A stretch of 64,000 nucleotides of DNA from Batkoa obscura (taxonomy: Eukaryota; Entomophthoromycota; Entomophthoromycetes; Entomophthorales; Batkoaceae): contig JASVEC010000033.1 of NCBI GenBank assembly GCA_030770535.1, forward strand, positions 124,001 to 188,000. The letters run 5' to 3'. Positions 11,380 through 23,352 of this stretch are shown in pieces; within the stretch, counting starts at the first letter, position 1, and each line of letters starts with the position of its first letter. The notes under the pieces were generated by a model. It was given only the letters and a program-made list of their open reading frames with translations, was not told the origin of the DNA and made no database searches. The position numbers were made by a program, and so were the translations under genes.

Positions 11380-13821
11380 TTATGAGTCTGTTGGTGTTTC
11401 TTGGGATGTATCTCCATATGATCGCGGTTCGACCCCTGTTCCACTTGAGGTAGCTCCAGACGACGATTTTACATCTATACTACTTTAGTATTTATTCTGC
11501 TTAAACTACAGTTAAAACTCACTTCTGAAACATCCATTGCACAGTATATTTCCATTCTTTGGATCCTTGTTGATTTCTACGAGCCCTTTCTCTTGACACC
11601 CAGAGCATTTGCTCTTAATTATACCCTATAACTTTTGTATTAGCAATTAATTGTAAGTATCAATTTTTTGACATACATTTTTTTCGCCTAGCTGCCTTTC
11701 CAGAATTTCAATTTCCTCTTGGAGCTTCTTATTTTCTAAACACAGTTGATTGAGCTCAAACTGCCACGTTGTATTTTTTCTTACATCAAGGAAATCAAAC
11801 ATATTGTCGTACTCAGAAGCCGCTCTTACAGTACAAGGTGATGGTGCTGATGATGAGGAAAACGAAGCATCCGAGCCTGAATCTGGTATACTCTTTTTGT
11901 CTAATATACGCGTTTGACACAGTATAAAGCTGGGTTTACCATTTAAAGATGAATTCCCAGGATAAAAATTCGAAACTAAATCAATAAATTGGCCTTTTTT
12001 GTCCTTAAAGAAATGTCTCAGCCTAACCGTTACCCTGTCTCGAGATTGATGAAGTGCCCTGGTAAGTGCAGTCGTGCGATCTTCTCGCATATAGTAATAC
12101 ATTGAATTTCCAGTCAATTCATCAGCCGAATAACCAGTTACTTTTTTTGAGCTGTATGTAACATAAAGATAAAGGCCATCAAGAGAGAGTTTTGACCAAA
12201 ATTCATCTGATTCAATTCCCCCACAAGCAGTAAGAGCTTCATGTGAGAGTTGATAAACTGGACGAACACGAGCACTTAAGACTATGCATTTGCGCCCTTT
12301 ACCATTATCGTTATGTACACCACCTACACTTTCGATCCAAACCAGACTTCCGTCCTTACGTTCGGCTCTATGGACTAAACAAAATTTTCCAGAAGATGCT
12401 CCGATTTCTTTAAGCTCTCTCACTAAAGGAACTAAGTCACTAGAATGACTAACCTTAGAAACTGAGTAGCCGATGAGTTCTTCTGGTGAAAAGCCCAATA
12501 TTTCTTGACAACTTGGGGATGCATATAGAAATACCCCCTTTATAGTTAAGGCATATATCATATCATCAGCATGTTCGATAAGCATACGATTCCATGTTCG
12601 ATGAGACTCTTCATCTCTTGGTTTACCGACTATTGACTCATAAGCATCTGCAGCCTTTTCGAAGGAGCTTGAATAAGGTGTTCCAGGGAAGAAATCATCC
12701 ATTCCTTGAAAAATTAGAATTATAGGGATTATATATATATATAAATACCTGCTGTAAGGTAATTAGGTATCTTTAGCATTCCATAATTAACTTTGTAAGT
12801 GCCATCTATAAGAGAATCAACCAAAATATTCTAAAAATAATATTTCTATACCTTTCATTTTCTGTAGTAAAGCACCCGGCTGTTCGACTAAATCCTATTT
12901 CAAATTTAGCATCTTATTTTGTCATATTATTAATCTAACTTACAACTTGAAACCCTACATAATAAACTACTTCAGAGTTTTCAAAGATTGGAATAATAGT
13001 GAGTAAATTGATAAATGGTTGTCCGTTCTTTTTGTAGTTAACTAAGGAAGACTGGTGTTCTTTTCCTTCTACCACATGTGTTTTAATTCGATGAATGACA
13101 GTATTATCTGTATATCTCCTTCTAGACCCCAAAGACACGTGACCATCGGGTGCTTGTAAAAATCGACAATTTCTACCAATGATTTCTGAAGACAAATATC
13201 CAGTTAATTTCTCAAAAGCTTGACTAGCGTAAATGATAGGAAAATCATATTTATGAGCATCTACAACAACGAAAGAAGAGCCCATGTCAATTGGACCTAA
13301 CTCAATTCTAGGTGAAGGGCGGTTATAAATTTTAGCCATGATAGCTAAAATATCAAATCCTGTTGAAGAATAAATACCAGAGTAAACAATGTCTTTGTAA
13401 CCGGAGTTAGAATTATCTGAACTGGTACGAGAATTATCCGAAGTACATGAAGATTTATTTAGTAATTCTTGACCACCTGGTCCGAAAGGTGGTCCAAAAG
13501 AAGAGGCAGCCAACCCAGCTAAAGTGTTGAGATTGTTTAAGTTTTCAATTCCTGAGTTTATTCTAGTACTGCTAAAACCAACATTCGAATCATATGGTAC
13601 CATTCTTGCACTAGATGGTGTAGAATCTGAACCACTTGGTATGTTTGGACTATAAAACAAAGCTTAAAAACTGAACGTATTTGAGTGATAATAATAAGTA
13701 TAGTGATATAAGGCTGAAATACTTACTGGAGATAGCTTTGTTGGCTATGAGGCCTTTTGTTGTTTGACATAGTTGCGTTTTTATTTAACTGCTCTTTATC
13801 AGATGAACTATTACTGACCAT
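11380..13821 (-). CDS. wc-1: White collar-1-like blue-light photoreceptor (LOV, two PAS, degenerate GATA finger)
   Basis: Seven exons (13727-13821, 12944-13649, 12852-12894, 12749-12805, 11677-12704, 11523-11625, 11380-11474) sum to 708 residues. The LOV domain carries GRNCRFLQAPDG, whose cysteine forms the light-induced flavin adduct. It is followed by VGFQVDLVEQPGALLQKMK as in WC-1 proteins. Two further PAS domains lie in the large fifth exon (IYALTIKGVFLYASPSCQEIL, then FWSKLSLDGLYLYVTYSSKKV), then a coiled coil (LCLENKKLQEEIEILERQLG). The last exons encode a finger with C-x2-C-x18-C-x2-C spacing (CSGC then CNGC). This is the WC-1 spacing, but it lacks the usual Trp and the basic tail. Family role: FAD-based light sensing and transcription with WC-2. 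DNA binding by this finger is doubtful. Confidence 0.92.
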
Positions 13822-15282
13822 CCTGGTTATTTATATTAATAAAGCAGTTTTTGTTTATTGAAGCAATAGCTTTCTGCTAAGGTAGTTAGCAACAATTAAG
13901 GATAAAATGGATTTGTAGTAAGTTTAAGTATTGGCTATTCAATTGATTATATTGAAATAAATTAAAAGTATTACGATTTTTCAGAAATAAAACTAAACTA
14001 ATTCATAAAAACCAAAGTTTTAAACAAAGTAATAGTTATGTATGCTTTGGATTCCACTTTTTAAATGATCTAAAATCTATGATTTAAGCTTAGATTTGGA
14101 AATAAATTGGTCCTAAATTTAAATAGAATAAACCATCTATGTTTTCACGGATCCTAGTGACTAAAAATAGTAAGACCCTAGTAAACCATAACTATACAAA
14201 TGAAAATATAGATAAATGGTAACAATTGATATTAAATTAGAATTTCAATATTTATATATGTAATATATTATAATCCTTATTATATTAATAATAATATGTT
14301 TTATTATTTACTATAATATTAATATATGAATAAAATAAATTTAATGAATAGCTTGTTAAAATAAACAAAACATGAAACTACATCCAATTAATTTAGTAGT
14401 TTTAATTTACTTAAACATGATAGGATCTTTTTTTATGAGGCAGTTTTAAAGCAATAAATCAAACTTTAGAAACTTCTAGAAATCGCAAATGATATGCTGC
14501 CTCCTTGTTAAAATTGACCTCTTTGCTCAACCCCTAAAGCTTTTTAATTAACTGAAATTGCATTATAAAAGTACTAATATTACCAACTTTAATGAGTTTT
14601 CAATCTGAAAACTATAGTGATCTCGATGTATCTCAACAGCTTAATCATTACTTAACATAATTAAAAATAGCCCAATAATAGTGTCAAACAGACAAATACC
14701 ATAAAAAACTCCTTTTTTAACAGGTTGAATTGCTTTAAGAACTAAGTAAAAAAATAATAATAAATTGCTCAAAATCGAGATCTGACTAACAAATCTAACA
14801 TTTGTAAAATCTTTAATTCAAAGATGATTTCATCAAATAGTCATTCCAATTTCAAGGCTCAGTTATATATTCAAATTGAAATTAAAAAGTATTATGATTC
14901 TGTTTATTTGATTTAAAATGACAACTTTATGCTTGTTAGCTAAGAGTATTACTTTATGATATTTAATTTGACTATCTACTAAATACGAAGTTGATTTCCC
15001 AAACATATTTAATATAACTTAATTAGAAACACAAAGTATATAAAGCGATAACAACTAAACCTACCAACTTTTTAAATTATTCCACTGATTTTGAAAATAA
15101 TTGACTTTATGGGTTAATTTTTGTAATTTTGTTTGATATAATACTTTAGTAAAGTAGTTTTCTAGTGTTAAAACAAAACAACAGTTAGGTATTTTTATAG
15201 AGTATGATTAAATTAATATTTTGCTTTTATTTAAACTTTATATAAAATTTTTTGGCTTAATTTTATTATAATATTTAAAGAA

Positions 15283-15385
15283 ATGAAGACGTTTTTTTGG
15301 TTTCATTATCTTTCCATTTTCTAAGCACTGTTTGAGTGAAAAGATTGTTAGTGAGATTCTTGAACAAGAAAATACATTTCCATAT
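15283..15385 (+). mobile_element. MITE-A copy 2
   Basis: 103 bp. The core AAGCACTGTTTGAGTGAAAA and the right end ACATTTCCATAT are recognisable. Both termini are partly decayed. Confidence 0.75.
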
Positions 15386-15883
15386 AGTTGCTATTAAATT
15401 TAGATATAAAATATTAGTAAAAACAATGGTAACAAAATTGATAAGTTAGACTGTAGAAATGTATAGTGTATAAAAAGCTCTTTTTCCTAAATATGTTCAG
15501 TGTGTAAATATTGAAAATTCAATTCTTAAAAATGTAAAATAATTAGCATTTTTTATTTAAATTATTATTTTTATTTATAATTTTGTCTTTTTTAGACTTG
15601 AAGATAAAAATCTACTGTGTTCTGTTAAATGTAAAAGACTCAACTCTTAAAATTTGGGGATATAAAGCTCAAATATAAGTATTTTGATTCAAGTGTATCT
15701 CATTTTGTATCAAAATGAGTTATATTTCATGGGTCTAATTACATTTCATATAACCATCCAGACAAGAATCATTATGCTAAGAATCTCATGTGAAAGGAAT
15801 AACTACCCCAGAGCTTGTTTGTTTTCCTTTTCATTTATAATTAAATTATTGTCTTCCAATCACATTTTTGTCAATATATGAGG

Positions 15884-15987
15884 ATATGAGGATGTATCTT
15901 TTTGTTTGAGAATTTTATTAGCAGTTTTTCCCTTAGATAACGCTAAAAAAGAGAAAAAGCAATGAAACCAAAAAAACATCCTCATAT
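15884..15987 (-). mobile_element. MITE-A copy 3
   Basis: 104 bp with good terminal inverted repeats: ATATGAGGATGT at the left and ACATCCTCATAT at the right. The core is in reverse orientation. Confidence 0.85.
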
Positions 15988-16115
15988 GACCAATTAAATT
16001 TAAAGCTTAAAATTAAATAAGAGAATTTAAAAGATTTGTTTTGTTGTTTTATTTTTTATTAAAATAAAAACAAAATACAGGCTTTTATAATTACTTGGAA
16101 TTTTCAAAATTCTTA

Positions 16116-16217
16116 ATTTGGGGATGTTCTTGATTTTATTATTTTTTTCATTTTTTAAGTATTATTCAAGGGAAAAACTGTTAGTAAAATTCTTAAACAA
16201 AACATACATTCTCATAT
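16116..16217 (+). mobile_element. MITE-A copy 4
   Basis: 102 bp. The left end GGGGATGT is clear and the right end reads ACATTCTCATAT. The core is AAGTATTATTCAAGGGAAAA. Confidence 0.75.
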
Positions 16218-17186
16218 AATAAGAAGAAACACACTATATAAACATTATAATTCATATATTCATTTTAATAACTATTTATAATAACTATTTATAATAACTG
16301 AAAGTTTATGGAATTTTATAATAAAGATGATACATAATAAATATTCTAATATTTTAAGAAATAAACCAGTAACTAAGATTTTTTAAATATATATTAAGTG
16401 ATTTTAAAAATGCAGCAAAAAAAACAAGTTTGTATAATACATGTGCTTAGTATACAGTTGAAAAGTTATTTAGAAACAAAATACACAACAATAAAAAATA
16501 AAATAAAGGTAAAAAGATCTTTTGATAAAAAATAGATACAATTTTTAAAAAGTATATAAGAAATACAGATATAAAATAATAATAAAGATATAAATATCGA
16601 AAAATGTTTATATTGTATTAAATATAATAGTAGATTATACTATTATCGAGTATTCTATAAATTAAAAAGTTGTAATAATAAGTAAAAACTATTGTTATAT
16701 TGCTTATATTACGTAGGGATATTAGAGATGAATTTTAAAATTTTTTCGTTTACTTTAAATAACCTTTTTTAAAATTATTAATAGCTTGTATTTAACGCTA
16801 TAGTTTGGTAAGTATTTACATTAGCTGCTACAATAACCTTTGGCTATATTTAATCGCATTTTACCCTATAGTATATGAATACTGCTAGACTATATTACTT
16901 TTTGTTAGATATTTTTTATCTAATAAACCTAAAGTTAATACACTTAGACTGGATATTATTATTAATGTATTAAAAACTACAATCAATTAAAATTTCAAAC
17001 ATGTTTATTTTAAACTTTATAGTCTATGAAATATAGCTATATTAAAACGAATTAATTTTAATAGTAAAGTTGATAACGTAAAAAAAAGCAAAAATGTGCA
17101 CATGGTTAGAAAGCTGCCCGACAGATAGAGTAGTCAAATTTAATAACTTCTTATCAAACCATTCGAATTTCATTTCTCTTATTTTT

Positions 17187-18502
17187 CTACTTGCGAAACA
17201 TCTTACTTAGTTTTTCTTTAATATACCAGATAGATCTGGTAATTCCTGCTGTAAATAAACCTTTTACAGATTGAGTTAATGCTGACTCTTTTACAATATT
17301 AGATAGTGCTAAAGTAATTATTTAATAAAAATTGAGTATAAGCTTTAACCAAATATACCTTGTTCAGTAGCTTTTTTCATATCGGAAGAGCGTTTATATT
17401 CGACTAATTTGTTTTAGCTTGGGAATATCGTACTATAAATAAAAATTTACCTTCAGTATTCATTGGAGCACGGGTGGCGATAATATATTCATTCTTTAGG
17501 ACTTTTCTCAATTTTACTGGCAATTTTTTGGCAATTTTATTTGTCATTTCATCATCATAAACTTGCTAATCAATTTTTTTTAGAACTTTTTGTTCTTTAT
17601 ATTATATAGTCTTACCTCTATTATATCCCCATTTCGACTCAAATTAGGAAATGCGTCAATTACTGGGTGGTAAATTTCTTCTAAAAACTGGTGTTGAGCT
17701 TTGACTATGTTTTGCACTTTTTTAGGATTTTCCCCAACTATCATACGAAAGTCACCCATATAGGAGATGCTAACTAATACGGTAAAAAGCTCTTCAATTG
17801 TGAATGTTTTTGGTAACATTAATAAGGAAGCTCTTAAAGCATGAGAGCGATTAATTTGGTTTGCAATTTTAACATGGGGGTCGTCTTTTAGTATCTTTAA
17901 TGGCTTTTGCATCCTACCTGCAAGATAAAGCGTATCCCAATGTACCAAATCATTGACTAATTTTTCTATCGATATTACTCCATACTTTACTTTTAGATTT
18001 CCTATTTTACAATAGGGATTGTAATATATCCCTGCTCCAAAATTATCTTGAACCATTGAAACGAAACCACTACCTAACTTACTCATTCCTGAATAATGAT
18101 GGCGATTTTTTCTGAAATTTTCAGAGTGCCAATGTGCGGGATGAGTTACTCCAAATATTAAATCAACTTGTGGTAAGTCCTAAAAAAGCTTTAGAGCTAC
18201 ATTAAGTATTATGCTGTAAATTTACATTTGATGAGTAACCCAGTTGTTTAAATACACCAGAACCATAACCACAAGCAAACCTTATTGGAGCATCAAAATG
18301 AGAAAGTATAGTATCTAGTTCTGAGTTGACTTCAAGTTTAACATCTTTTTTGGTACTGTTGAATCGAATGAAGCCTACTTTTTGGAACTCATAAGTGGAA
18401 GTTAAAATGGGAGTTTTGGTTATTAAGATTAATTTCTAGTTAATTGTTTAATACAACTACTTATACATATAAATGTTTGTTTACTTTAAAAGCTAAATTC
18501 AT
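17187..18502 (-). CDS. TAM41: Mitochondrial CDP-diacylglycerol synthase Tam41
   Basis: Six exons (18485-18502, 18226-18435, 17616-18179, 17451-17565, 17359-17403, 17187-17308) give 357 residues. The family's nucleotidyltransferase signature is intact: YGSGVF in exon 2, then DLIFGV, HWHSENFRKNRHHYSG and FGAGIYYNPY. The C-terminal GLFTAGITRSIWY segment is also typical. Tam41 converts phosphatidate and CTP to CDP-diacylglycerol on the matrix side of the inner membrane, the first step of cardiolipin synthesis. The first exon codes for only six residues (MNLAFK), so the start is the least certain part. A mitochondrial presequence would have to lie within the first 30 residues. Confidence 0.92.
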
Positions 18503-19011
18503 TATTAAAAAAGTGTAAACTATAATTTCAATTTGACACTTTTGATCTTTTAATGAATCTAGTAAATTGGGTTAGTCACGTCATTATTGTTATGGGATTA
18601 TTTTACAATTCTTAACTTAAGGGTAATTGATCTAAATTTAGCTATAATTATGCATGGATTTACTTATTAAGAATAAATGATTACTATTATTAAATTTTAA
18701 TAGCAACATATTAATAAAATATTTAAATACAGTGTAGTCTGTACATGGGGACTATTAAGTATTATATATATTACTATTGATAATAACCTTATATCCGCTG
18801 TACTAATAAAAAAGAATTAAACTATTGTTGCTCAAATGATGTTGCCTTCTATTATTTTAATAACTTTGGTTATTAAGAATAGTTATTTCAGTTACAAATA
18901 TATATTTCAAGAAAAAAAACCATTTTAAACAAATAGTAGTATAATTTTAATACTATTATTATTTCATTAATCAAACCAAAAAAACTTGCATAGTAACAAA
19001 ATTTTACTTCT
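18503..19011. other. Intergenic, 509 bp
   Basis: Spacer between two minus-strand genes. It contains the TAM41 promoter and the 3' flank of adenosine kinase. No repeat or extra exon was recognised. Confidence 0.5.
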
Positions 19012-20199
19012 TTAATTAGAAGGAGGGATGAGTTCACCTTCAGGGTAGAAAGAACCAGGTTGGCGAATAATTACACCAGCTAACCAGTGGCCAGTGTGAA
19101 CGCAGCGCTCAACTGAAGCACCTTGTACATACTGGGAAATGAAACCACCAACAAAAGCATCACCAGCACCATTAGTGTCGTTAATTTCTTTTGGATCAAT
19201 TTCATTGATAGGAAATTCTTTAACTTGTCCATTTTCAACTACAATGGTTGGTTTAGTACCTTGAGTAAATACAACTAATCTAGGTCTTGATTTGTTTTCT
19301 TTTGGCAAGTTAGCAATCTTTAAAGCGATTTCTTTAATATCTTCGGTTTCATAACCGTGGGATTGAGAGTAGGCAAGGGCTTCAGTTTCGTTACCGAAGA
19401 TGATATCCCAATATGGAGAAACAGCATCCATATTGTCTTTAAAGAATTGAGATAAAAAGGGGGCAGATAAATTCATAGAATATACCTTATTGTTTTCGTT
19501 AGCATGTTTAGCAACCTTGAGGATGGACTCAATAGAAACAGTTAAAAAGAAACCAGCACTATAAAAAAATTTGGCTTTTTCAACATAAGCCCAGTTTTCA
19601 GCTTTTTCCAAATGAGAAACTTTATAGTTATTAGCAGCAGATAAGTTAGCTACTAAAGAACGATTGTGACCATTAATAAGAGTAGCACAGGTACCAGTTG
19701 GAATGGTTTCATCAATGTAATAATTTGGATGTAAACCATCTCTTTCAGCTGCTTGCTTTAAAGTTTCGGCAAACTTATCATTTGAAACGCAACCTATGAA
19801 GTTAACACTATTTGGAGGTAAAAGACGCTAAAATATTGTAAATCTTAAATAAAATAGTGAAAATGATTTAGATTACTTGAGCTCCACGGCATGTGTTTTG
19901 AGTAGCTCCACCAGCAATACAATAAGAGCCTTCCATTTCAGCCACCTCTTTGTAGCTTTAATGAAGTAAATAAACATAAATTAAATGACGAAATAATCTT
20001 ACAGTGGGGCATGCTTGTCTTCGGCGAGGATGGCGTCGTTAGCTTTAAGATCATATCTAAGCTTTATTAAAACTAGTTTCATTTATAAATAATAAAGGTC
20101 TTACTTTGATAAAACATCTTCGCCAACAGTAGCACATATATCAAGTAATGGATTACCCATACCTAAAATAACTCCCTCTAAGCTATTGTTTGAGGACAT
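19012..20199 (-). CDS. ADO1: Adenosine kinase
   Basis: Four exons (20105-20199, 20003-20056, 19877-19955, 19012-19827) give 347 residues, the usual adenosine kinase length. The PfkB fold is clear: GMGNPLLDI at the start, GGATQNTCRGAQ for substrate binding, and NDTNGAGDAFVGGF near residue 300, which contains the anion hole and the catalytic aspartate. It phosphorylates adenosine to AMP and removes the inhibitory adenosine released by S-adenosylhomocysteine hydrolysis. Codon use is richer in G and C third positions than in neighbours, as expected of a highly expressed gene. The start lies 245 bp from the next gene, which is read in the opposite direction. Confidence 0.96.
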
Positions 20200-20444
20200 C
20201 TTTCTGATCGTAAATATGTTAAAAAACAATTTGTAACTTTAATAATGTTTTGAGTTTTGGTTGCTATTATTCTTGAAGTGTATGGCTTCATTCTCAAGTT
20301 TAATTGGCTAGTTAAGTTAGGTTAAGTGTAAGTTTTTAATTAGCTTTATTAAATTGTTAAGTTTCTTTAGAAAATTCCCATAATTTAATTTGAAATTACT
20401 AAACATCAGATAAGAGCAGTGGAACGAAAAATCAATTCCTAATT
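20200..20444. promoter_or_regulatory. Short bidirectional promoter region
   Basis: 245 bp between the start of adenosine kinase (minus) and the PPR-like gene (plus). Both promoters must lie here; no defined motif was recognised. Confidence 0.45.
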
Positions 20445-21611
20445 ATGTCAACAGATAGATTAGTAATAGGTCTTGTTAAAGCATTAAGGATAATAACTTT
20501 CAATGAAACTAGATTAGCACCCAAAAGTTTGCCTTTATTAAACAAATGGAATAGAAGTCAAAGTACGATAGCCCAAAAGCTTCTTGAAGGAAAAGAAAAT
20601 AGTATATTACACGATGTGAAACTAGATATTGATGTAAAGGGATTGCAATATAATTTGGTTTTGTTCAATTCTGAATCTGCGTGGTATTATTTTGAAAAAA
20701 TCAAACAGAATAACAAATTACACTTAGTTACTGAAGAGAACTTATCCGAGCTATTAAAAAGTATAAAATTCCCTGACTTTGGTCGAGCAGATGGGGTAAA
20801 AGTTCAACAAAGGATAGGGATATTATTAGAGACAATTTATTCTTTAAATTTTAAGTTAAATGAATCAGATTATCGACATTTGATAGCGATTTATGGGTTT
20901 TTAAAATTAGAAAAAGAAGTGGCTAGTTTATGGCAACAGTTAAATGATTCGGTTGTAATCCCTAGTATCTATTCCTATACTTCTTTATCTTATGCTTATT
21001 TAGAACTAAACAAACCAGACAAAGTATTTGAAATTTATGGACAACTTCAAGCGAGTGACATTTGGCCAAATGGACAGTTTTATTTATTATTGATGAAAGC
21101 TTACAGTCAATTAAAAAATGGAGAAAAGGTGATTGAAACTTTTAATACCTATTTAGCGCTATATGAAAGCGAAGATATACAAAAAGGTGATAAGGTATCA
21201 TCTCAAGCTTATAGGAAGTTTTTTTCGTGTATTGAGAAATGTAATGCTGGCTATTCAGAGGAAATGCAAAGGTATTTTAATTTAATGGTGCAAAGTGGTA
21301 TTACCCCTTTAGAAATTCATTTTAAAATTATCATGGGGTACCATTTAGATCAGGGTAACCTTTTAGAAGGAATAAACTGGTTTGATAAAATGACCGAGTT
21401 TGAAATTGAGCCTAGGATGGGGAACTATATTCGTCATTTGATAGCACATAGAAGAACACCGTTTATTGAGTTATTTTGTAAAAACCTTAGTCAAGCTCAA
21501 TTAAGTTCTATTTTGAATCATTTAAATGGTCGATTAGGTTTTGCGCAAGAGGTTAGGGAGCAAAAAAAAATAGAAAAAGTAATTAAAAGAGTGATTAAAT
21601 TTTTAGAATAA
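20445..21611 (+). CDS. PPR-like mitochondrial protein
   Basis: One uninterrupted frame of 388 residues. Helical pair repeats typical of pentatricopeptide proteins are visible, for example SIYSYTSLSYAYLELNKPDKVFEIYGQLQ, followed by IWPNGQFYLLLMKAYSQLKNGEKVIETF and the segment with GITPLEIHFKIIMGY. The basic, Arg/Lys-rich N-terminus with LAPKSLPLLNKWNRSQS could be a mitochondrial presequence. PPR proteins of this size usually act on mitochondrial RNA. The particular target cannot be read from the sequence. The gene is intronless, unlike most neighbours, and shares a 245 bp promoter region with adenosine kinase. Confidence 0.75.
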   Translation: MSTDRLVIGLVKALRIITFNETRLAPKSLPLLNKWNRSQSTIAQKLLEGKENSILHDVKLDIDVKGLQYNLVLFNSESAWYYFEKIKQNNKLHLVTEENLSELLKSIKFPDFGRADGVKVQQRIGILLETIYSLNFKLNESDYRHLIAIYGFLKLEKEVASLWQQLNDSVVIPSIYSYTSLSYAYLELNKPDKVFEIYGQLQASDIWPNGQFYLLLMKAYSQLKNGEKVIETFNTYLALYESEDIQKGDKVSSQAYRKFFSCIEKCNAGYSEEMQRYFNLMVQSGITPLEIHFKIIMGYHLDQGNLLEGINWFDKMTEFEIEPRMGNYIRHLIAHRRTPFIELFCKNLSQAQLSSILNHLNGRLGFAQEVREQKKIEKVIKRVIKFLE

Positions 21612-21935
21612 AGATTTAAAAGTAGTATAGCTCTTGCTCAATTTAAAGTTATTAGCTCTTGTTTCGAGATACTACATATTAATAGTAATAAAAAACCTTT
21701 TGATCATTCATTTGTTTACTTTTATTCCTTTTTGAATTTAATTTATAACATAGTGTCACATATAGAGTGATGAATTATTGCTTGATATTAATATTGTTGT
21801 TTTGCTTTTAACTTACTATAGTTCATACTTTGTTCATTACTTTTAAACACTAGGCTAACTTGCGCCAATTAAAGCTCGAAACTCCAACTCAAAACTCAAA
21901 ATATCTTTTTTTTAAATTTAAATTTTTTTTACAAA
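21612..21935. other. Intergenic, 324 bp
   Basis: Spacer between two plus-strand genes; nothing beyond T-rich promoter-like tracts just before the prefoldin start. Confidence 0.45.
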
Positions 21936-22499
21936 ATGTCAGCTATTGCTAAACAGTTAGAACTTGAGTCTCAAAACTTCCAATCTTTACAAAAAGGTAG
22001 TAACTAAATCATCACTCCAAGCCGACTTATTTAATAAATATTATAGAATTCAATCAAGCTTTAGACTCAAGAACTAAACTAGAGTCACAACTTAGAGAAA
22101 ATAAAGCTGTAGAAGAAGTAATATCTTTATGTAAAAAAATAATTGAGTACTAAATAAGATACTAGGAATTTAAACATTTAGAAGATGATGCGGATATTTT
22201 CAAATTAATAGGCCCAGTTTTGGTTAAGCAAGAAAAAAACGAAGCCAAAAGCAATGTTGATAAAAGAATTCAGTTCATTCAAAGAGAAATGTAAGTTTAA
22301 AGTCTTCATTGTATTGTTTTTATAGTAATTTTAATATAGAGAAAGGATCGAGGATCAGATTAAAGATTTAACTTCCAAACAGGATAAAAAAAGAGAAGAG
22401 GTGAATTTAACATTATCACTTATTATTTTAATTTTTATCTTAATTTTTAGATTATAAAACTGCAAACTAGTTATCAAGCTGAACAAACTAAAGCTTAGG
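21936..22499 (+). CDS. YKE2: Prefoldin subunit 6 (beta type)
   Basis: Five exons (21936-21996, 22047-22117, 22166-22290, 22340-22400, 22452-22499) give 121 residues. The family landmark FKLIGPVLVKQEKNEAKSNV lies between two coiled-coil arms, with DKRIQFIQREIERIEDQI beginning the second arm. Prefoldin is a cytosolic hexamer that passes unfolded actin and tubulin to the chaperonin CCT. The longest single frame is under 45 codons, so this gene is found only by splicing. The length matches subunit 6 of yeast and humans (about 115-130). Confidence 0.9.
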
Positions 22500-22880
22500 T
22501 TTAATTAGATTAATAAATTACTTTACAATTATATTTGTTTCAATGGATTGAGCGTTTCAGTTTTAAGTTACTAAGTTGATTAAGATAATTTACAGAATCG
22601 AAATAGATGTTAACCTAATGATATTTTTTTTATAAAATAAATGAGGTATTTTACATTTATTTCAGATTGCTTGCATTAGTTTTACATTTTCATATATACC
22701 AAAGCTACCAAATACAAAACAAACAAAACCAATGTTTCTTAAGTTCAAAGTTAATAAAAGGAAATGTTATATTAGATAATGCCTGTCCCTCATTTGTTCA
22801 AATTTTATTAATTTCATTTGTTCTTGACAAAAACTTTGGTTATCCATAAACAGTTCTGTTTTAGCTTATTGCCATAAAAA
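22500..22880. other. Intergenic, 381 bp
   Basis: Convergent spacer between prefoldin 6 and EMC5. It should hold both 3' ends. The 60-codon frame inside it has no supporting features. Confidence 0.5.
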
Positions 22881-23352
22881 TCATTTCATGTTCGTAGTTA
22901 AAATACTCTTTTTACCACGACGATGGAAGGTCATAAATGAAGGGGCGTTATCCACTTGTTCGATTTTACTATAAAATAACAATAAGTTAAAGTTTGAAAT
23001 AGGTTTAGCTTTTTACATTTGTGGAGCATAATAGCTGAGTATAATAGGTTTTAATGGAAGTGACAAATAACATAAACTTATCATACATAGCAATAAGCCT
23101 ATCAAAGACTCTAATATAATCTATAAAATTAATAAAAATTGATAGTAATCATGATATAAGTTACATCTGTAGGTAAGCTAGCCTCTACCTTTGAGGTTGC
23201 TTTCAAATAAGTTAAATCTACGGAATCATTAATAGTGAAAATAAGCTAGAAAAAAGTCTCTTACGTTGTATGGAGGAGTACAATGAATGTATGATTCCTA
23301 TTAATCCTAGAACTAAAAACACTTTCCCTTGGTAGCCTAATGATTCTCTCAT
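22881..23352 (-). CDS. EMC5: ER membrane protein complex subunit 5
   Basis: Four exons (23265-23352, 23165-23217, 23017-23120, 22881-22968) give 110 residues. There are two membrane segments: VFLVLGLIGIIHSLYS near the N-terminus and ESLIGLLLCMISLCYLSL in exon 3. Between them lies the family motif LPTDIILE, and the tail NAPSFMTFHRRGK corresponds to the NHPSFYVFNHRGR ending of animal MMGT1/EMC5 (recalled, not searched). The EMC inserts and folds membrane proteins in the endoplasmic reticulum. The start ATG at 23352 is supported because it is followed directly by the first membrane segment. Confidence 0.9.

Larger units (their letters stand above)
13822..17186. other. Intergenic, 3.4 kb
   Basis: The largest gene-free block. 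It holds MITE-A copies at 15283-15385, 15884-15987 and 16116-16217, and a 13-bp tandem (TTTATAATAACTA units) near 16265-16300. The rest is AT-rich with no frame I can support. Confidence 0.55.

Noticed and set aside
15684-15881. 65-codon frame in the 13.8-17.2 kb spacer
   Set aside because: No recognisable motif; it abuts a MITE-A copy and has AT-driven composition.
22667-22849. 60-codon frame between prefoldin 6 and EMC5
   Set aside because: Low-complexity translation within a convergent 3' spacer.
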